A stretch of DNA of 64,000 nt, taken from contig CM057141.1 in assembly GCA_029964075.1 (NCBI GenBank), forward strand, positions 3,224,001-3,288,000. The letters are read 5' to 3'. Under the pieces are notes generated by a model, which saw only the letters and a program-made list of their open reading frames with translations, did no database searches and was not told the DNA's origin. Positions 49,308 to 60,917 of the stretch are shown piece by piece. Source of the DNA: Patiria pectinifera (Eukaryota > Echinodermata > Asteroidea > Valvatida > Asterinidae). Within the stretch, counting starts at the first letter, position 1; the number at the start of each line of letters is the position of its first letter. The position numbers were made by a program, and so were the translations under genes.

Positions 49308-49827
49308 TTTTCCCGGCTAGTTCTCTAAATTGTTCGTTTACTTCTGAAAATCGGTCATTGATTTTCGTCTGAATATGAATGCACGTCTTTAATTCCATTA
49401 ACGAGAGTTCAATCGTTTTCATTGTCCGTGTATTTGGTGTTGAGAAACAGACGGCCAATTACGTTACCTGTGCATTCATTTACGCAAGCATGTCTTTTCG
49501 CGCAGAGTAATGGAATACAATTTCGTGAATAGGCAATCAAAAGTACGTTTGTTTTCATTCAAAATAGCCGATTGCATCGCATAACATTAAACTCAAAGTG
49601 AAATAGAATGGGCAATGTTTGAAATCGCCCTGTAAAAGCGAAAAGAATTCTTGTAAACGAATCCGAATGAGAATTAACGAAATCACTTAAGTGATTGGAC
49701 TGAAATGGAATCGATTGCTCTGGCAGCAAAAATGGAACGCGTGTTCAGAGCGATTCTCAAATTCAGACGAAAATGAATGACCGATTTTCAGAAGTGAATG
49801 AACATTTTAGGAAATTGGCTGGGAAAT
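49308..49827. mobile_element. Palindromic MITE family G, copy 1
   Basis: Ends TTTTCCCGGCTAGTTCTCTA and (inverted) TTTCCCAGCCAATTTCCTAA, each followed inwards by CACTTCTGAAAATCGGTCATT-like sequence. The middle shares GGCGATTTCAAA and GATTCGTTTACAAGA words with the longer copy at 57207-58399. Confidence 0.65.
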
Positions 49828-49839
49828 CATGTCTATTAT

Positions 49840-50167
49840 CAAAAAAGGTAAAAAAAAAGTTTATGAGAAATGTGAGACCAATTACGTAGCATCATTACAA
49901 GGGTTTACATGGTATTGCGGCGCATATTGCAGCCACTGCAAGAAATACAGGGGCAACCCCCTTTTCTTGCGACAAGTGTGAATGGGTTCTTTAACGTTCA
50001 TTTCAGAACACACGGGATTACGGCTTTACGTCCCATCCGAAGGACGAAGCAATTGTGGTAAAGTGCCTTGCTCAAGAGCACAAGCACCATGTTCCCAAGG
50101 TTAGGATTCGAACCCATGTACCACGGCACACGAGTCGAACATCGTAACTATTGGACCACCGCACCCC
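49840..50167 (-). mobile_element. tRNA-derived SINE, copy 2
   Basis: It closely matches the SINE at 15797-16195 from GAGAAATGTGAGACC through ACGTCCCATCCGAAGGACG to the B box (complement of GGATTCGAACCCATG) and the A box near TTGGACCAC. It lacks the (AAT)n tail portion and abuts the MITE of 49308-49827; the exact border is ambiguous. Confidence 0.75.
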
Positions 50168-51560
50168 AATTGGACCACATCACCCCACACCATGTTGGGA
50201 CGACTTCTACGACGAGGGCCATCAGGCTTTCATAGGAACACAAAATAATGAATCAAATTGTAAACAGTGCCGTTGGCATGCCCCCTCTTTTTTGCTTTTT
50301 TTTTGCACCGCACCCTTTTCCTTTAGGTATTTAAGAAAACACTTCTGCGTTGCTGGGTAAACTGACATATTGTGAACAAAATTGCAGAGCATCTAAGATC
50401 CTTCAATTGTCTGTCCGATATCTGTCTGATTTTTGTGTGTCACTTTTATGTAAAAGACCATTGGCGATTACAAAGGCCATTGGCGGTAGACCATTGTCAT
50501 GTTGCGGCCATGTTGATTTTCCCGCCTTCAAATCAAAGTAACCAAAGCGAGGCCGGTAGGAACACTATTCTGGTTCCTTTTTGCACAAAAATGACCATTC
50601 AGTACTGTTATTGGATACAGGGAGCATGACTGAGCATGATAAAAGTCTGTTAGTCGGGAGCACTTGGCCAGATCGTAAACTCCAAACTGCTCAAGCTAGT
50701 AGAAATCTGTCCCCTAATCTTGGACAACTATAGACATCCACGTTCACGAACTTGTTCCCGACTTACAATACCATTTCAGCTTTCGTCCAAAATTTGAATC
50801 GGATCTTTGGGGAAACTGAGGTTGCAAAACATTTTCTCCAGGCCACAAATTAGCAAATATAATGTTGCAGTGATGATTATAGCCTTTTATGAGATTGAAA
50901 ACCTGATGAAAAAAACAACAAGAAAGTGAAACGTGCCTTAAGAGAGAAAAGGAAGCCACAGAATTTCGAGGTTTGTTGTCACAATTATATACTTATTTGA
51001 TTGTTATAGTTTTCTCAATCCCAAAAGAAGTGGCATCATTTTGTTTTGAACTTCCTGCTGAAAAGGAATTGTCCGCCGCGTTGGTTGTTGATAGCGCCCC
51101 TGTTGGCGGCTTGCATGTTTCACGTAATTTCTACCAACTTGACAGACCTGAACACAGTCCTAAAAGATCTCTCACCAATATGTACTTCATACGAGGACCT
51201 CTTTTGTTCCTATTGTTTTGTACTTTAACTCGTTTTTAACACTTCCATACAGTGTAAGAACATTTCCCGGGGACTTTGCTCAGGTCGTCGGGGTTATTGT
51301 TATCGCAAATTCCCCATTGTCCCAAGTCCTTAATCGTAAAAGATAACGAGATCACACACCTGGACCTGACTCACCCACGAGTCGCCAGATTTTGTCTGCT
51401 ACGGCGTTCCATAGTACACGACCTTGAGCTCCTTTTTGTTATTCCACGCTTTTTATCCCACTACAAAGCTGCCATCTTGTTAATAACCCATCAAGGCTGT
51501 ATACGTTTCCACCGGTACAGAATCAACGCTGCCAGCGATATCTGTAGGCGGCGTCCGAGA

Positions 51561-54500
51561 ATGGTTTACAGGCAGCCGATGTTCAAAACCTTACTGTTTC
51601 TCCTCGTCTGCATTACCGTACTGGTCGTAACTACACTGCTGTTTACCTTGGGTGACATACGTCGGACTGTAGTTGGCAGAACGTCTGATAATTGGACATC
51701 AAGCCTCCAGATTTATAGTAAGAAAACAAAACTCGTACTATTCATACCAATGCCTCACAGACTTGACTAACGAACGTTAAACTTGCCAGGTGCCTTGTCT
51801 TACTATATATTTAGGCTTTCCTTCGTTCTCATTGTTATCTTTGTGCATTGTTGTTCTTTAATCTTGCATCAGCCTGGTTTATAATATTCTTGCGTTCCCT
51901 AATAGCAGTTCATGAAACATTTATTAGAGTCAACAATAATTCAATAAGTTGGAGGGAAACAGAGCTTTGGGGTGACAGTCACAAATGTCAATACACTGAT
52001 TTATTCATCTCTTCACTTTACATAACTTTGTTAGATTTCATCAACCTATAGAGTTTCTCCTTTTGGTAGTCTTTGGTAGCGTTATAGAAACAACAGGTTG
52101 GCGTCTACAAAGTCTATACATGTACTACGTACTATGGCAAAACCCATGAACCATGTCAACCAATACGAACTGAGTGTGCACCGGCACGGTACGGGTTATC
52201 GACGGTCAGACCGAAGCGGGAGCGGTCCGCTACGGTGACCGGGGAGGCAACGGTAACTGGACGGGGCCAGCAAGTGTATCAGGCCGCACTACAGTTCGAA
52301 CCAAAGTGTGCATGTGGCGTATCGGGTATCCAAGGTCAGTCGAGGCACTATGCACCAAGGATAGTGTTTATGACAAGACCAGGCTAGCATAGCCGGAACT
52401 ACGGGGGAAATGGCTACGGGGAGCCGGCTGGCCACAGCGGGAGCGGTCCGCTGTGGTGACGGGGATGAACTAGCTCTGGCTGGGCTAGAACACCAGAAAA
52501 CCGCACAACATGTTCAAGCTAAGACTAGCAGTCCAATGGCCATTTGAAACCGCACAGCACCATTGGGACTAGTGTATTACTATTTCACCAGCTTCTTCAC
52601 ACTCCTCGAGGAATCTAGGAGAAGGATGCTTCATAATAACACTAGTACTAGTGATTGCACTATTACTTCACCGCGCCTCAACCACCAAGGGAGGCCGATG
52701 CTTCGTAGTGACAAGAGTCGCACAACAATCGGTCTGTCAGAGTCGAGTTCGCCGCACATCATACGATTTACCGCACAACATATAAGTTCGCCGCACAACT
52801 TTGGGTTTAGGGTTCGTTCGCACTACATTGGTTTCGTGGTTCGCCGCACTGCCGAAAGTGAGGAAAACCTCCGGTATTTATAGGCAGTAGAAGTCTCGGG
52901 ATTAAATAATGCATGAGCACTGATTTAGGAATTAACCAATAGTAATCTTCCATGTCTAAGGGTCACATGACTAGTCACATGATTTACTAAGAGTGCCTAG
53001 TGCAAGAGACTAGAAACGTGTGCATTTACATAAGGGAAAACATGGAGAGAGAAGTGTGCAAATAGTTAGATCAGAGTGCAAAAGTGTTTACACAACATCT
53101 CGAGCAACCTTGACGGAGTGAGTGACAAGCTAAACGGTTACTGTGTCACAGGTTATTGACATCACAGGATGTCTTACCACGCCCAGCTACGCGACCACGC
53201 AAGGGTAACATTCCATTCCCTCGAGCTAAGTACGGGACTGGAAAACTGGACCGAGAATTCCAGTTAGTGTTCATGGGTAACACACGGGGGAGAGAATTGC
53301 TGCGTGCCGCTGAGCAGTCTCTCGGAGAACGCCAAAGCACGCATGCTATGGGGAAAGGAACTTAGCTCGCTGAGGCGAAGGGAGGTGTGGTCAGTCGCGC
53401 ACATGTTCATCGCTACATGAATAATGCATACAGTAGCGCGCGTGGTATTGCATCATGCGCCGTGCTTGGTAAGAGACCCTGGGAATAAAAGTGCAAGTTG
53501 GCAATTTACGATAAATGGGGAAAATACAGGAACTATAAAAGACAACAAGAAGATTATGTACTTCATGGACAGAGTGAATCCAGAGGGCGCTAGATTTCCA
53601 TAATCAAGCATTCTGGGTTCGTAACACTATGACTTACGTTTGTTTTGTTTGTCATTTGTTTGTGTGTCCAATCGTGTCTGTCTTTTTGTGTGTGTGTGTG
53701 TGTGTGATTATGTTGTATTGTCTGTCCAGGCTGTTCCACCTACAAGCCTTGGCTTAGGTGAACAGCCTTGTATTCTCCTATTCTACTCTTTCTCAACTTC
53801 GCTTGTTATTAATCTTCATTTAAATGATTAGATTCAATTAAAGCATTACTTTTTTTCTGGTGGTAATTACCTTCACATTTGTAATCGATTGTTAATATAT
53901 AACTGTATTGTACTTACATTATCCAACTTTGTTTTGGTTTATAGGAGAGTGCTAGATAAATGCCAACGGAATCGAATTGAATTGAGATATATTTTGTCAT
54001 TAAAAATGCAACCTCCATGAGTTCCTCGTGTTATACCGATGGGTGTCGGTATTTTGTGTGTGAAGTAGCCCGAAAATGAAGCAGACAATAAAATCATATT
54101 TATATTACTCAGCAAAAGGGAGTGTAGTTTGAATTTAGGGAGTGTCATTCAGGGTACAATCAGGCACAAAGGGGGCACTGAACTCAAATCCGTTGCATTC
54201 TTTTATCAAAGGAACTCACAATGTGGCGATGGCTGTGCATAAATTGCCGCAAAATCAACTATCGACGAAATGCCTGGCATTGAAGGACATACCTCTTCTA
54301 GGTAAGTGAGTTGAATCATGACCTTGTTTTCCAATCGTTTTTTTTTTTTAGTTTATCACCTGGCGTCTTGTGTCACAAATGATGGCGTCATCGTGAAGTC
54401 ACTTGTCGACGCACATCTTTACCTCCCCCCTTTATTTTAACTTTATCGTCACTTTATTGTCCACATAATGCAAAACATATACCAAGGAAATTATAAGATC

Positions 54501-57500
54501 ACAGTAATGTGGATGAGGGTCTCTAAAAAGCAGAGCTCATCAAGACCTGACCTCAATTGAACTAACTTAATGTAATTTCAGTTACAAAAATCCCATACAC
54601 ATACATAAACAACATAGAAATTAGAGATGTGTTTGTGGACAAACACAAGCTGTTTCGGATGTTTGTAATGACTCTGTGACGTGATGACGACGTGACGACT
54701 TCCAATTTCATCGATAACACAGGTGACTGACAATGTTTCGGCATTATTTTATATTCAGGTTTCAAAAGACTCCTTTAAGATGATGTCACATGACTGTGAT
54801 GATGTCACATGACTGTGATGATGTCACAAGACTGTGATGCATGTCACGAGACGGTGATGGTGTCACGTGACTGTGATGATGTAACATGACTGTGATGATG
54901 TCACAAGACTGTAATAGTGTCGCATGACTGTGATGATGTAATTACTAACATTAGGCCAAAAAAGAGGGTTCTGCTTCCATTATTACATGGCATTCGAGGG
55001 TGTTCGTTTAATGTTCGGCCAACCAGATCATTGTAAATTCATACAAAGTCCCACAATTCTTAAAAATGACAGCCTGATGAGCACACCAAGTGCCTGTTAC
55101 CATGGTAATGATTGTCAACATTTAAGTCATACCATGCAGTTTGATTTGGGTGAAAATAATAACAATTTACTCTGCACTGATACCTCAAATTTGATGGGCG
55201 AAATATTCCTGAATTTAGTCATTTCTTTTCCTTCCATAGCAAAATCGGATTAAGCGAAACTTACTAATGCTATGATCACTTTCTAGTACTTGCCTGTGGT
55301 TATGTAAAATATCGGAGGCTCTTTGAACCGTGCTGAAAAGTTATTTAGGAACCTATTTTACCTGAAGTTCGGGATTTGTCCTATGACTTTGATGATGAGG
55401 TTACCACAAACTCGTCATCTCTTCTGATGTGGATGATGAGAAATGGTCATCAGAGGTTATTTCTGAATCACTATCCGCGAAAATTTCGTCGAGAATTTCC
55501 GAAGCGTCGACCGTTTCTGGTTTTCTGGGTCTTTTTTCTAACCCACGCGCGCGTGGGTTATCGTCCAATAAGAGGCCAATGGCAAGAGTGAGGGCGCTAC
55601 TTACAGTTCAGTTGCAGGTGTTAATTGCCGTGTGCCATTTGGAGCTCTTAGCAACCGGAGAGTATTGAATTCGTGGGACGAAGGGTCACATTGGTAAAGA
55701 GACTACATGCCACTTTGAGCACAGGTGGCACTCATGGGTCTGATAGGGTTACACTTGTAATTAATTAATCATCGACTGCCAATATTTATTAAAGAAGTAT
55801 CCAGTGAATTCCAGTGAATTCCTTTACCTTGATTTTATATACATGTGTTACCTTTTTCCATAGAAAAAAGGTCAAATTAGAAAAAAATATAGACAAGTCA
55901 GTTGATGATGTCATCGTTGCGTCATTTTCTATTTTGAAAACTAGTAACGTTCAACACGTCACCGGGTTTCATGAAAAAAATACAAGTCAATTACAAGTTA
56001 TTCAGTCCCATGTTAACTCACAGGCTATTGTGAGATGACTGAGACAATATTGACAGAGACAGAGACAATTGAACAGGGACAGGAACAAACTCCTCTATTT
56101 TTTTCATCCTCTTCATTGGATGAACATGTGAACTTACTTGTGATTTATTCGTGGCTAGACATGTGATGATCCATCAGAAGTATTTACAAGTTTTCCACAA
56201 AATCTCCCGTCTTGTCTTGCGACTGACATTTTCAGTGGACGATCGGCCGATGAACTTGACCGCTGGCATACCGATGGACGAGTTGGAAAGAACGATCTTC
56301 CCTGATCACCCAGAGCGAATCCGAGATGTAGTGTCCCGAGGCAACCGGGAGTTACCGAGTCTACTGCATACCGCGGCCGCCAACGTATCCCTGATCAACG
56401 GCTCACGCATTATGGAGGGCTTGGCTTCGCTACAGGTCCGTAGCGGAGACTATCGTTACCTACCGGGTGGTCACTGGCGGCCAGCCTCGTGCATACCAAG
56501 ATGGAAGGTATATATCATGCTCCCTAAGATTCACCAGGATCTCTCAAAGTGAGCAAGCCATAATTTACATGTAAATCAACTTAATGGAAGGTCAATTTGG
56601 CAGCCATCTTAAAAAAAAAGTCGCCAGTTATTCTTAAAATGGCCAATTGGTTGGATTTAAAAAATACCAATTACCAAGTCAAATTTTATGCATGTTTCAT
56701 CATCTGCACGATTTCGCAAGTCTAATGTCAATTAGGTAAGTCTCTCAGGTGTATAAGGTTTTAAAAAGCTTGGTTTCGATGTACATATAATGTTGCATTA
56801 CAATATTAAATGAACGTTTAATTTAAAGATAGATCTACCAGGAAGGACTGCGCAGTATGATGCTACTGTTTTTATAACTCGGGTAAATTTTCATTTCAGT
56901 TTAACACCACTTCCATTCCCCCCCTTCATTTTCATTCGGTTTTCGTAGGTCGCCATTGTTGTTCCGTTCAGAAACCGAACCGTCCAGTTGTCGATATTTT
57001 TGCGGTACATGATTCCGTTTCTACAAAAACAACAACTGGAGTTCGCCATCTACATAGTGAACCAGGTAACGCTAGAGGGCGCTGTTTGTTTGCCTTAACA
57101 TTGTTTTAAAGAAAAGTAAAAAAAAAATCGTCGATAGCACTTTTTTCTGCACTAAACCAGAAAGTGATCTAGAGAACAGAAAACCAATTTCATATTCACA
57201 TTATAGGTTTCCCGGCCAAATTTCCTGAAATGTTCATCAAGGGCGAATCCAGAACCCATTTTTTTTTGTGGGGGCCAAATTGTTTTGGTCCCCCAAAAGG
57301 TGGGTCAAACAAATTGCAGATTTTTTTTTGGATTCTAGATGCTCTGTGGTGCGATCTGAGGCAATTTCTGACCACTTTGCGACGTCACATAAAAAAATAA
57401 TTGGTTTCGTCTTTTTTTGGGGGGGGGGGGGCATGCCCCCCTTTGGCCCCCCTGGATCCGCCCTTGATGTTCATTCACTTTTAAAAAATAGGTCACTATT

Positions 57501-60500
57501 TTCGTCTGAATTTGAGAATCGCTCTCAAAACGCGTTTCATTTTTGCTACCAGAGCATTCGATTCCATTTCAGTTCAATCAAGTAAGTGACTGAGCAGCAC
57601 CTTTCCTTAAAAGGTTCATTCAGATTCGTTTACAAGACTTCTTTTCGCATTCAGAGGGCGATTTCAAATATTGACCATTCTAATTCACTTTTAGTTGAAT
57701 GTTGTGTTATGTAATGTGCTGTTTTGAATGAAAAAAAGTACTTTGATTGCACATTCACAAAATTGTATTCAAGAACCCTGCGCGGAAAGGTATGCTTGCG
57801 TTGATGAATGCACAGGTAACGTTATTGGCCTTCTGTTTCTCAAAACCGAATGCACGGACAATGAAAACAATTGAACGTTCTAAGATTTGAGGCTTTGCAT
57901 GGTGGGGTATCGGTATCGTTTCGGTTTGCGGTAACACCATGTGGTAATAACTACTGCTTAGAAGATATTAGTTCTGAAAAGATCTTGTCCTGCTTATTAT
58001 CAACTTTGTTAAGTAGTTTTTTTGTTCTGATAAGAACAGTCCTGCTTTAAGTTCTAAACGAACTTGTCTTTAGTCTCAACGTTTCGACTAGCCTACTCTA
58101 GTCATCATCAGGAGACTTAGTCGAAACGTTGAGACCAAAGACAAGTTCGTTTAGAATTTAAAGCAGGACTGTTCTTATCAGAACAAAAAACTACTTAGCA
58201 AAGTTGATAATAAGCAGGACAAGTTCTTTCAGAACTAATATCTTCTAAGCAGTAGTTATTACCTCATGGTGTTACCGCAAACCGAATTGAACGTTCGTTG
58301 AATTGAAATGGGATTAAAGACGAGCATTCAAATTCAGAGGAAAACGAATGACCGATTTTCAGAAGTGAATGAACATTTCAGGAAATTGGCCGGAAAAATT
58401 ATACCTCCATGAGTAGGTTCGAAAACTTCAACTGAACTGACGAATCTGGTTCGAAAACTTCAACTGAACTGACAAATCTGATTCCACCTAATTCCAGGAG
58501 AGCGACAATTCCTTCAACCGCGGAATGCTGCTCAATGTGGGTTTTCTAGAAGCTTTAAATTTCTCTCACTGGGACTGTTTCATCTTTCATGATGTGGACC
58601 ACCTACCACTGAGCGAGTTTAACCCTTACGGGTGTGTGGATCTACCGAGGCATTTCATTGGCGGGGCCGACAACCGGCAATACAAGTAAGCCGCCATATT
58701 TCAACAAGAAAGAATGAGTGCTGAGTGCATTGTCTACAAATTCGTTGAAAATAATCGAGCATGTTGAGCGTTAGATTTTCTGAGCAATTTCTCGAATTCA
58801 CAGTTTTTAAAACAAGATTTTAAATAAGTGTGTATGATGTGATGATAAGTTCGTCGTTTGGAATAGTAGGGAGCCACTGTCGTCCAGTGGTGTAAATCTG
58901 TGTTGACGACTGTGAGGGGGGGGGGGAGAAGATGACGCACCCTAGCCTTAAGCCTACCCTGACATTGCAAATCAAAAAGCCGTGGGGAGGGGGGCTGCCC
59001 AATTGTGCTATAAAACGCGCTTTGAACGAAATTATGTTAATCAGAAAGAACAAAAAAAGGAGGATATACGTATCAACACAACTATCCTTTAAAAGAGTGG
59101 GCGTTTTGTATTATTCCTGTATTATGCATGCGAGAACGACTTTCGGGGTTCACTTTTGCGACCCCAAAAAGTCGAGCTGTTCGGGTGCTAGTTGTGATTC
59201 CATCCGTAAAGTGCACGTCTTTTGCGGACGTGTAAGTGTGCATAGGTGTAGACATACACAACGTGTATCGTACATTGACCGGAAACGACAGCAAAAACGT
59301 GTTCGTATTCCGTCGTGTCCGATGTAAACAAACGTTTTGGTGGAACGGTAAGACATTAGGTTGGTCACGTTCCTTTCAATCAGATGTTTGAAATAGGATA
59401 GGTAAACAATCCCAAACATGAAATTTTCGGGGATTCCAGGACTCGTAAGAGTGCCCCTCTAAGAATGCATGTATATCTGGTATTATTGTCTTTTCTTGAT
59501 GGTGTTGCCGTTTACGTTGTCACCTTGCTGTTTTCTCTTTTTGTCTCTCGACACAGGGTACCCCCTTGGGCTTCTATGGGCGGGGTGTGTGGCTTCACCA
59601 CCCCACAATTCTGGCAGATCAACGGTGTCGCCAATGTCTACTGGGGATGGTGTTGCGAGGACGATGACCTACAGGTGCGCGTGCGCATGGCTCGTCTTAA
59701 AAGGACACGCTACAAGGGAACGATTGGGTATTACAAAACCATCAGTATTCAGCATGAAAAGATCAAGAAGGGAGTGAAAAGACTGGAGAGAAAAAAGTGA
59801 GTAGTCGTGAAAACTTAAGTTATTGAATTATTTATGATGAATATTTTTTTTAAAGAAATTAGCATTGGAATACTAGCTTCTGACATTTTTTAAAGCTACA
59901 AAACGATCGCTCCAATACTTCCACTTGGTGCTTTCAAAAAAAAAAGTTAAAAAAAAAAGGGAGTAAAAAAAAGCGGAACCCAAACCCCCCCTAAAATATA
60001 TTTCATATTAAAAAAAATATGTAGCACCAAATATAATAATGACTGGAAAGCCAATTTAATAAGCTACGTTAAGAGAAAAAATTACTGAAATTGCTCAATC
60101 CGTTCAAATAATATCACAATTTAAACGCAGTGACCCTAAAACCTCTTTCGTCCAAAAGTTGCGAATTCAAGAATCGCCGTCACAATTGTCTTCAAACATC
60201 AGCAGCGATAAAACCTGAGTTAAGAAGTTAAAAATATTCAACAAAGTCGTTTTGAAGGCCCTTTAAAAAAGAGTGGATGTTATTAATCATTTTCTTTGCC
60301 TAACAAGGGTTGTTAATAAAGATATTGTGTACTACACTTGTTGGCAGTTGTTGAAACAAGTAGTCTGTGTCATTTTCTTTGTTGTTCCAAACAGTCAGAA
60401 CACACTATAAATTGCCTTTTTGGACGAAACAGGCTTTTAGTGTCATTGCGTTTAAATGGTGATATCCTTTGAATGGATTGAGCAATTTCAGTAATTTTTT

Positions 60501-60917
60501 TCATCTAAAGGTATAGCTAATGAAATTGGCTATCCAGTTATTATTTTTTTTGTTGCCTTTTTTTTTAAATATGAAAGCTGTTTTTCGGGGTTTGGGTTTC
60601 TCTTTTTTTTTTACTCGGCCTGTAGAGGCATCATCACTATTGCATAACGGGAAAAATGAGCGTTTAAAATTTGCCGTTGCATAATGTTGATGGTCATTCT
60701 CTATCTCATTAGTATAATGTGTGGGTTTGTATCGGATTCGTCTGTAAGAATTTCTTCTCTCCACTTTTTTTCTTCTTCACTTTACAGTCGAAAGCTTCTC
60801 AAGACTTTGCGAAGTCGCGTCAAGACGGACGGGTTGAGCAATCTTAAGTATGACAGGCCCCATCTGGAGCTGCATGCGTTATACACAAACATCTCAGTGA
60901 AGATCCATCGTTCTTAG
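51561..60917 (+). CDS. B4GALT: Beta-1,4-galactosyltransferase, B4GALT5/6-like, 6 exons
   Basis: Exons: 51561-51717, 56236-56507, 56949-57065, 58498-58685, 59557-59796 and 60788-60917, all GT-AG and in phase, 367 aa. It is a type II Golgi protein: seven cytosolic residues, one membrane anchor (about 9-31, FKTLLFLLVCITVLVVTTLL), then a lumenal stem with N-glycosylation sequons (NWT, NVS, NGS). The GT7 domain shows KVAIVVPFRNR, FNRGMLLNVGF, the metal-binding DxD in FHDVDHLP, YGC-x-PRHF, GGVCGFTTPQF and TDGLSNLKY. The FHDVDHLP form and the GYYKTISIQH spacing favour the B4GALT5/6 branch, which makes lactosylceramide in vertebrates; that assignment is inferred. Odd point: the normally invariant WGWGGEDDD reads WGWCCEDDD. 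Introns are long and repeat filled. The second ATG (51579) would leave almost no cytosolic tail. Confidence 0.9.
52150..53460. other. CpG-rich block of unknown nature in galactosyltransferase intron 1
   Basis: Base composition is clearly higher in GC and CpG than around it. AGCGGGAGCGGTCCGCT occurs twice (about 52215 and 52436), and CCGCACAAC/CCGCACT words recur at least six times between 52290 and 52850. The frame 53156-53365 is short and unrecognised. It could be an insertion of foreign or retroelement DNA or an alternative promoter; nothing decides. Confidence 0.4.
53686..53707. repeat. (TG)n microsatellite
   Basis: About ten TG dinucleotides in galactosyltransferase intron 1. Confidence 0.85.
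54776..54945. repeat. Minisatellite, about 20-bp unit GATGATGTCACATGACTGT
   Basis: Roughly eight units with small changes (CATGACTGTGATGATGTCA) in galactosyltransferase intron 1. Each unit carries a TGTCACATGAC word. Confidence 0.85.
57238..57466. mobile_element. hAT-type MITE with exact 8-bp duplication, copy 2 (nested)
   Basis: Ends CAAGGGCGAATCCAG and GGATCCGCCCTTG, flanked by ATGTTCAT at 57230-57237 and 57467-57474. The inner TAGATGCTCTGTGGTGCGA matches copy 1 at 44005-44262. It sits inside MITE family G, which restores to a continuous end when it is removed. Confidence 0.85.
57927..58278. mobile_element. Foldback MITE with GCGGTAACACCATG ends
   Basis: Near-perfect inverted arms of about 150 bp (GCGGTAACACCATG to CATGGTGTTACCGC) around a centre with CAACGTTTCGAC/GTCGAAACGTTG near 58080-58130. 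The symmetry extends outwards through CGGTTT/AAACCG. It is nested in MITE family G. Confidence 0.75.
58990..59462. mobile_element. Longer relative of the GGGACACTAGG MITE
   Basis: It shares GGGCTGCCCAATTG, GCGCTTTGAACGAAATTATG, TTATTCCTGTATTATGCATG and the end GGGGATTCCAGGACT with the element at 17125-17358. An extra middle of about 200 bp is present. The left end is eroded by a G-run (58916-58930 and 58982-58992). It lies in galactosyltransferase intron 4. Confidence 0.55.
59957..60626. mobile_element. Dispersed repeat D, palindromic full copy with Tc1-like end
   Basis: The left arm starts AGCGGAACCCAAACCCCC and the right arm ends GGGGTTTGGGTTTCTC. Each arm contains the repeat D core (GACCCTAAAACCTCTTTCGTCC and its relatives). 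The right terminus TTTTTTACTCGGCCTGTA resembles the Tc1-like end ACTCACCCTGTA seen at 19237-19674. It lies in galactosyltransferase intron 5. Confidence 0.6.

Larger units (their letters stand above)
48704..51560. other. Intergenic region between channel B and the galactosyltransferase
   Basis: This region holds the divergent 5' flanks of the two genes. A/B channel similarity stops about 35 bp upstream of the start codon. It contains a palindromic MITE (49308-49827), a SINE (49840-50167), and poorly defined DNA from 50170. A CTGTAG|GCGGCG acceptor-like site at 51545 lies just before the galactosyltransferase ATG and could end a 5' UTR intron. No gene is recognised. Confidence 0.55.
57207..58399. 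mobile_element. Palindromic MITE family G, copy 2, carrying two nested insertions
   Basis: Ends TTTCCCGGCCAAATTTCCTG and (inverted) TTTTTCCGGCCAATTTCCTG match the family at 49308-49827. It is broken by a hAT-type MITE (57238-57466) and a palindromic element (57927-58278). It fills most of the intron before galactosyltransferase exon 4, ending about 100 bp from the acceptor. Confidence 0.7.

Noticed and set aside
51276-51560. Upstream in-frame extension of the galactosyltransferase N-terminus (ATG 51276)
   Set aside because: A start at 51561 gives the short cytosolic tail plus anchor typical of the family, and an acceptor-like site at 51545 suggests the upstream stretch is intronic or UTR.
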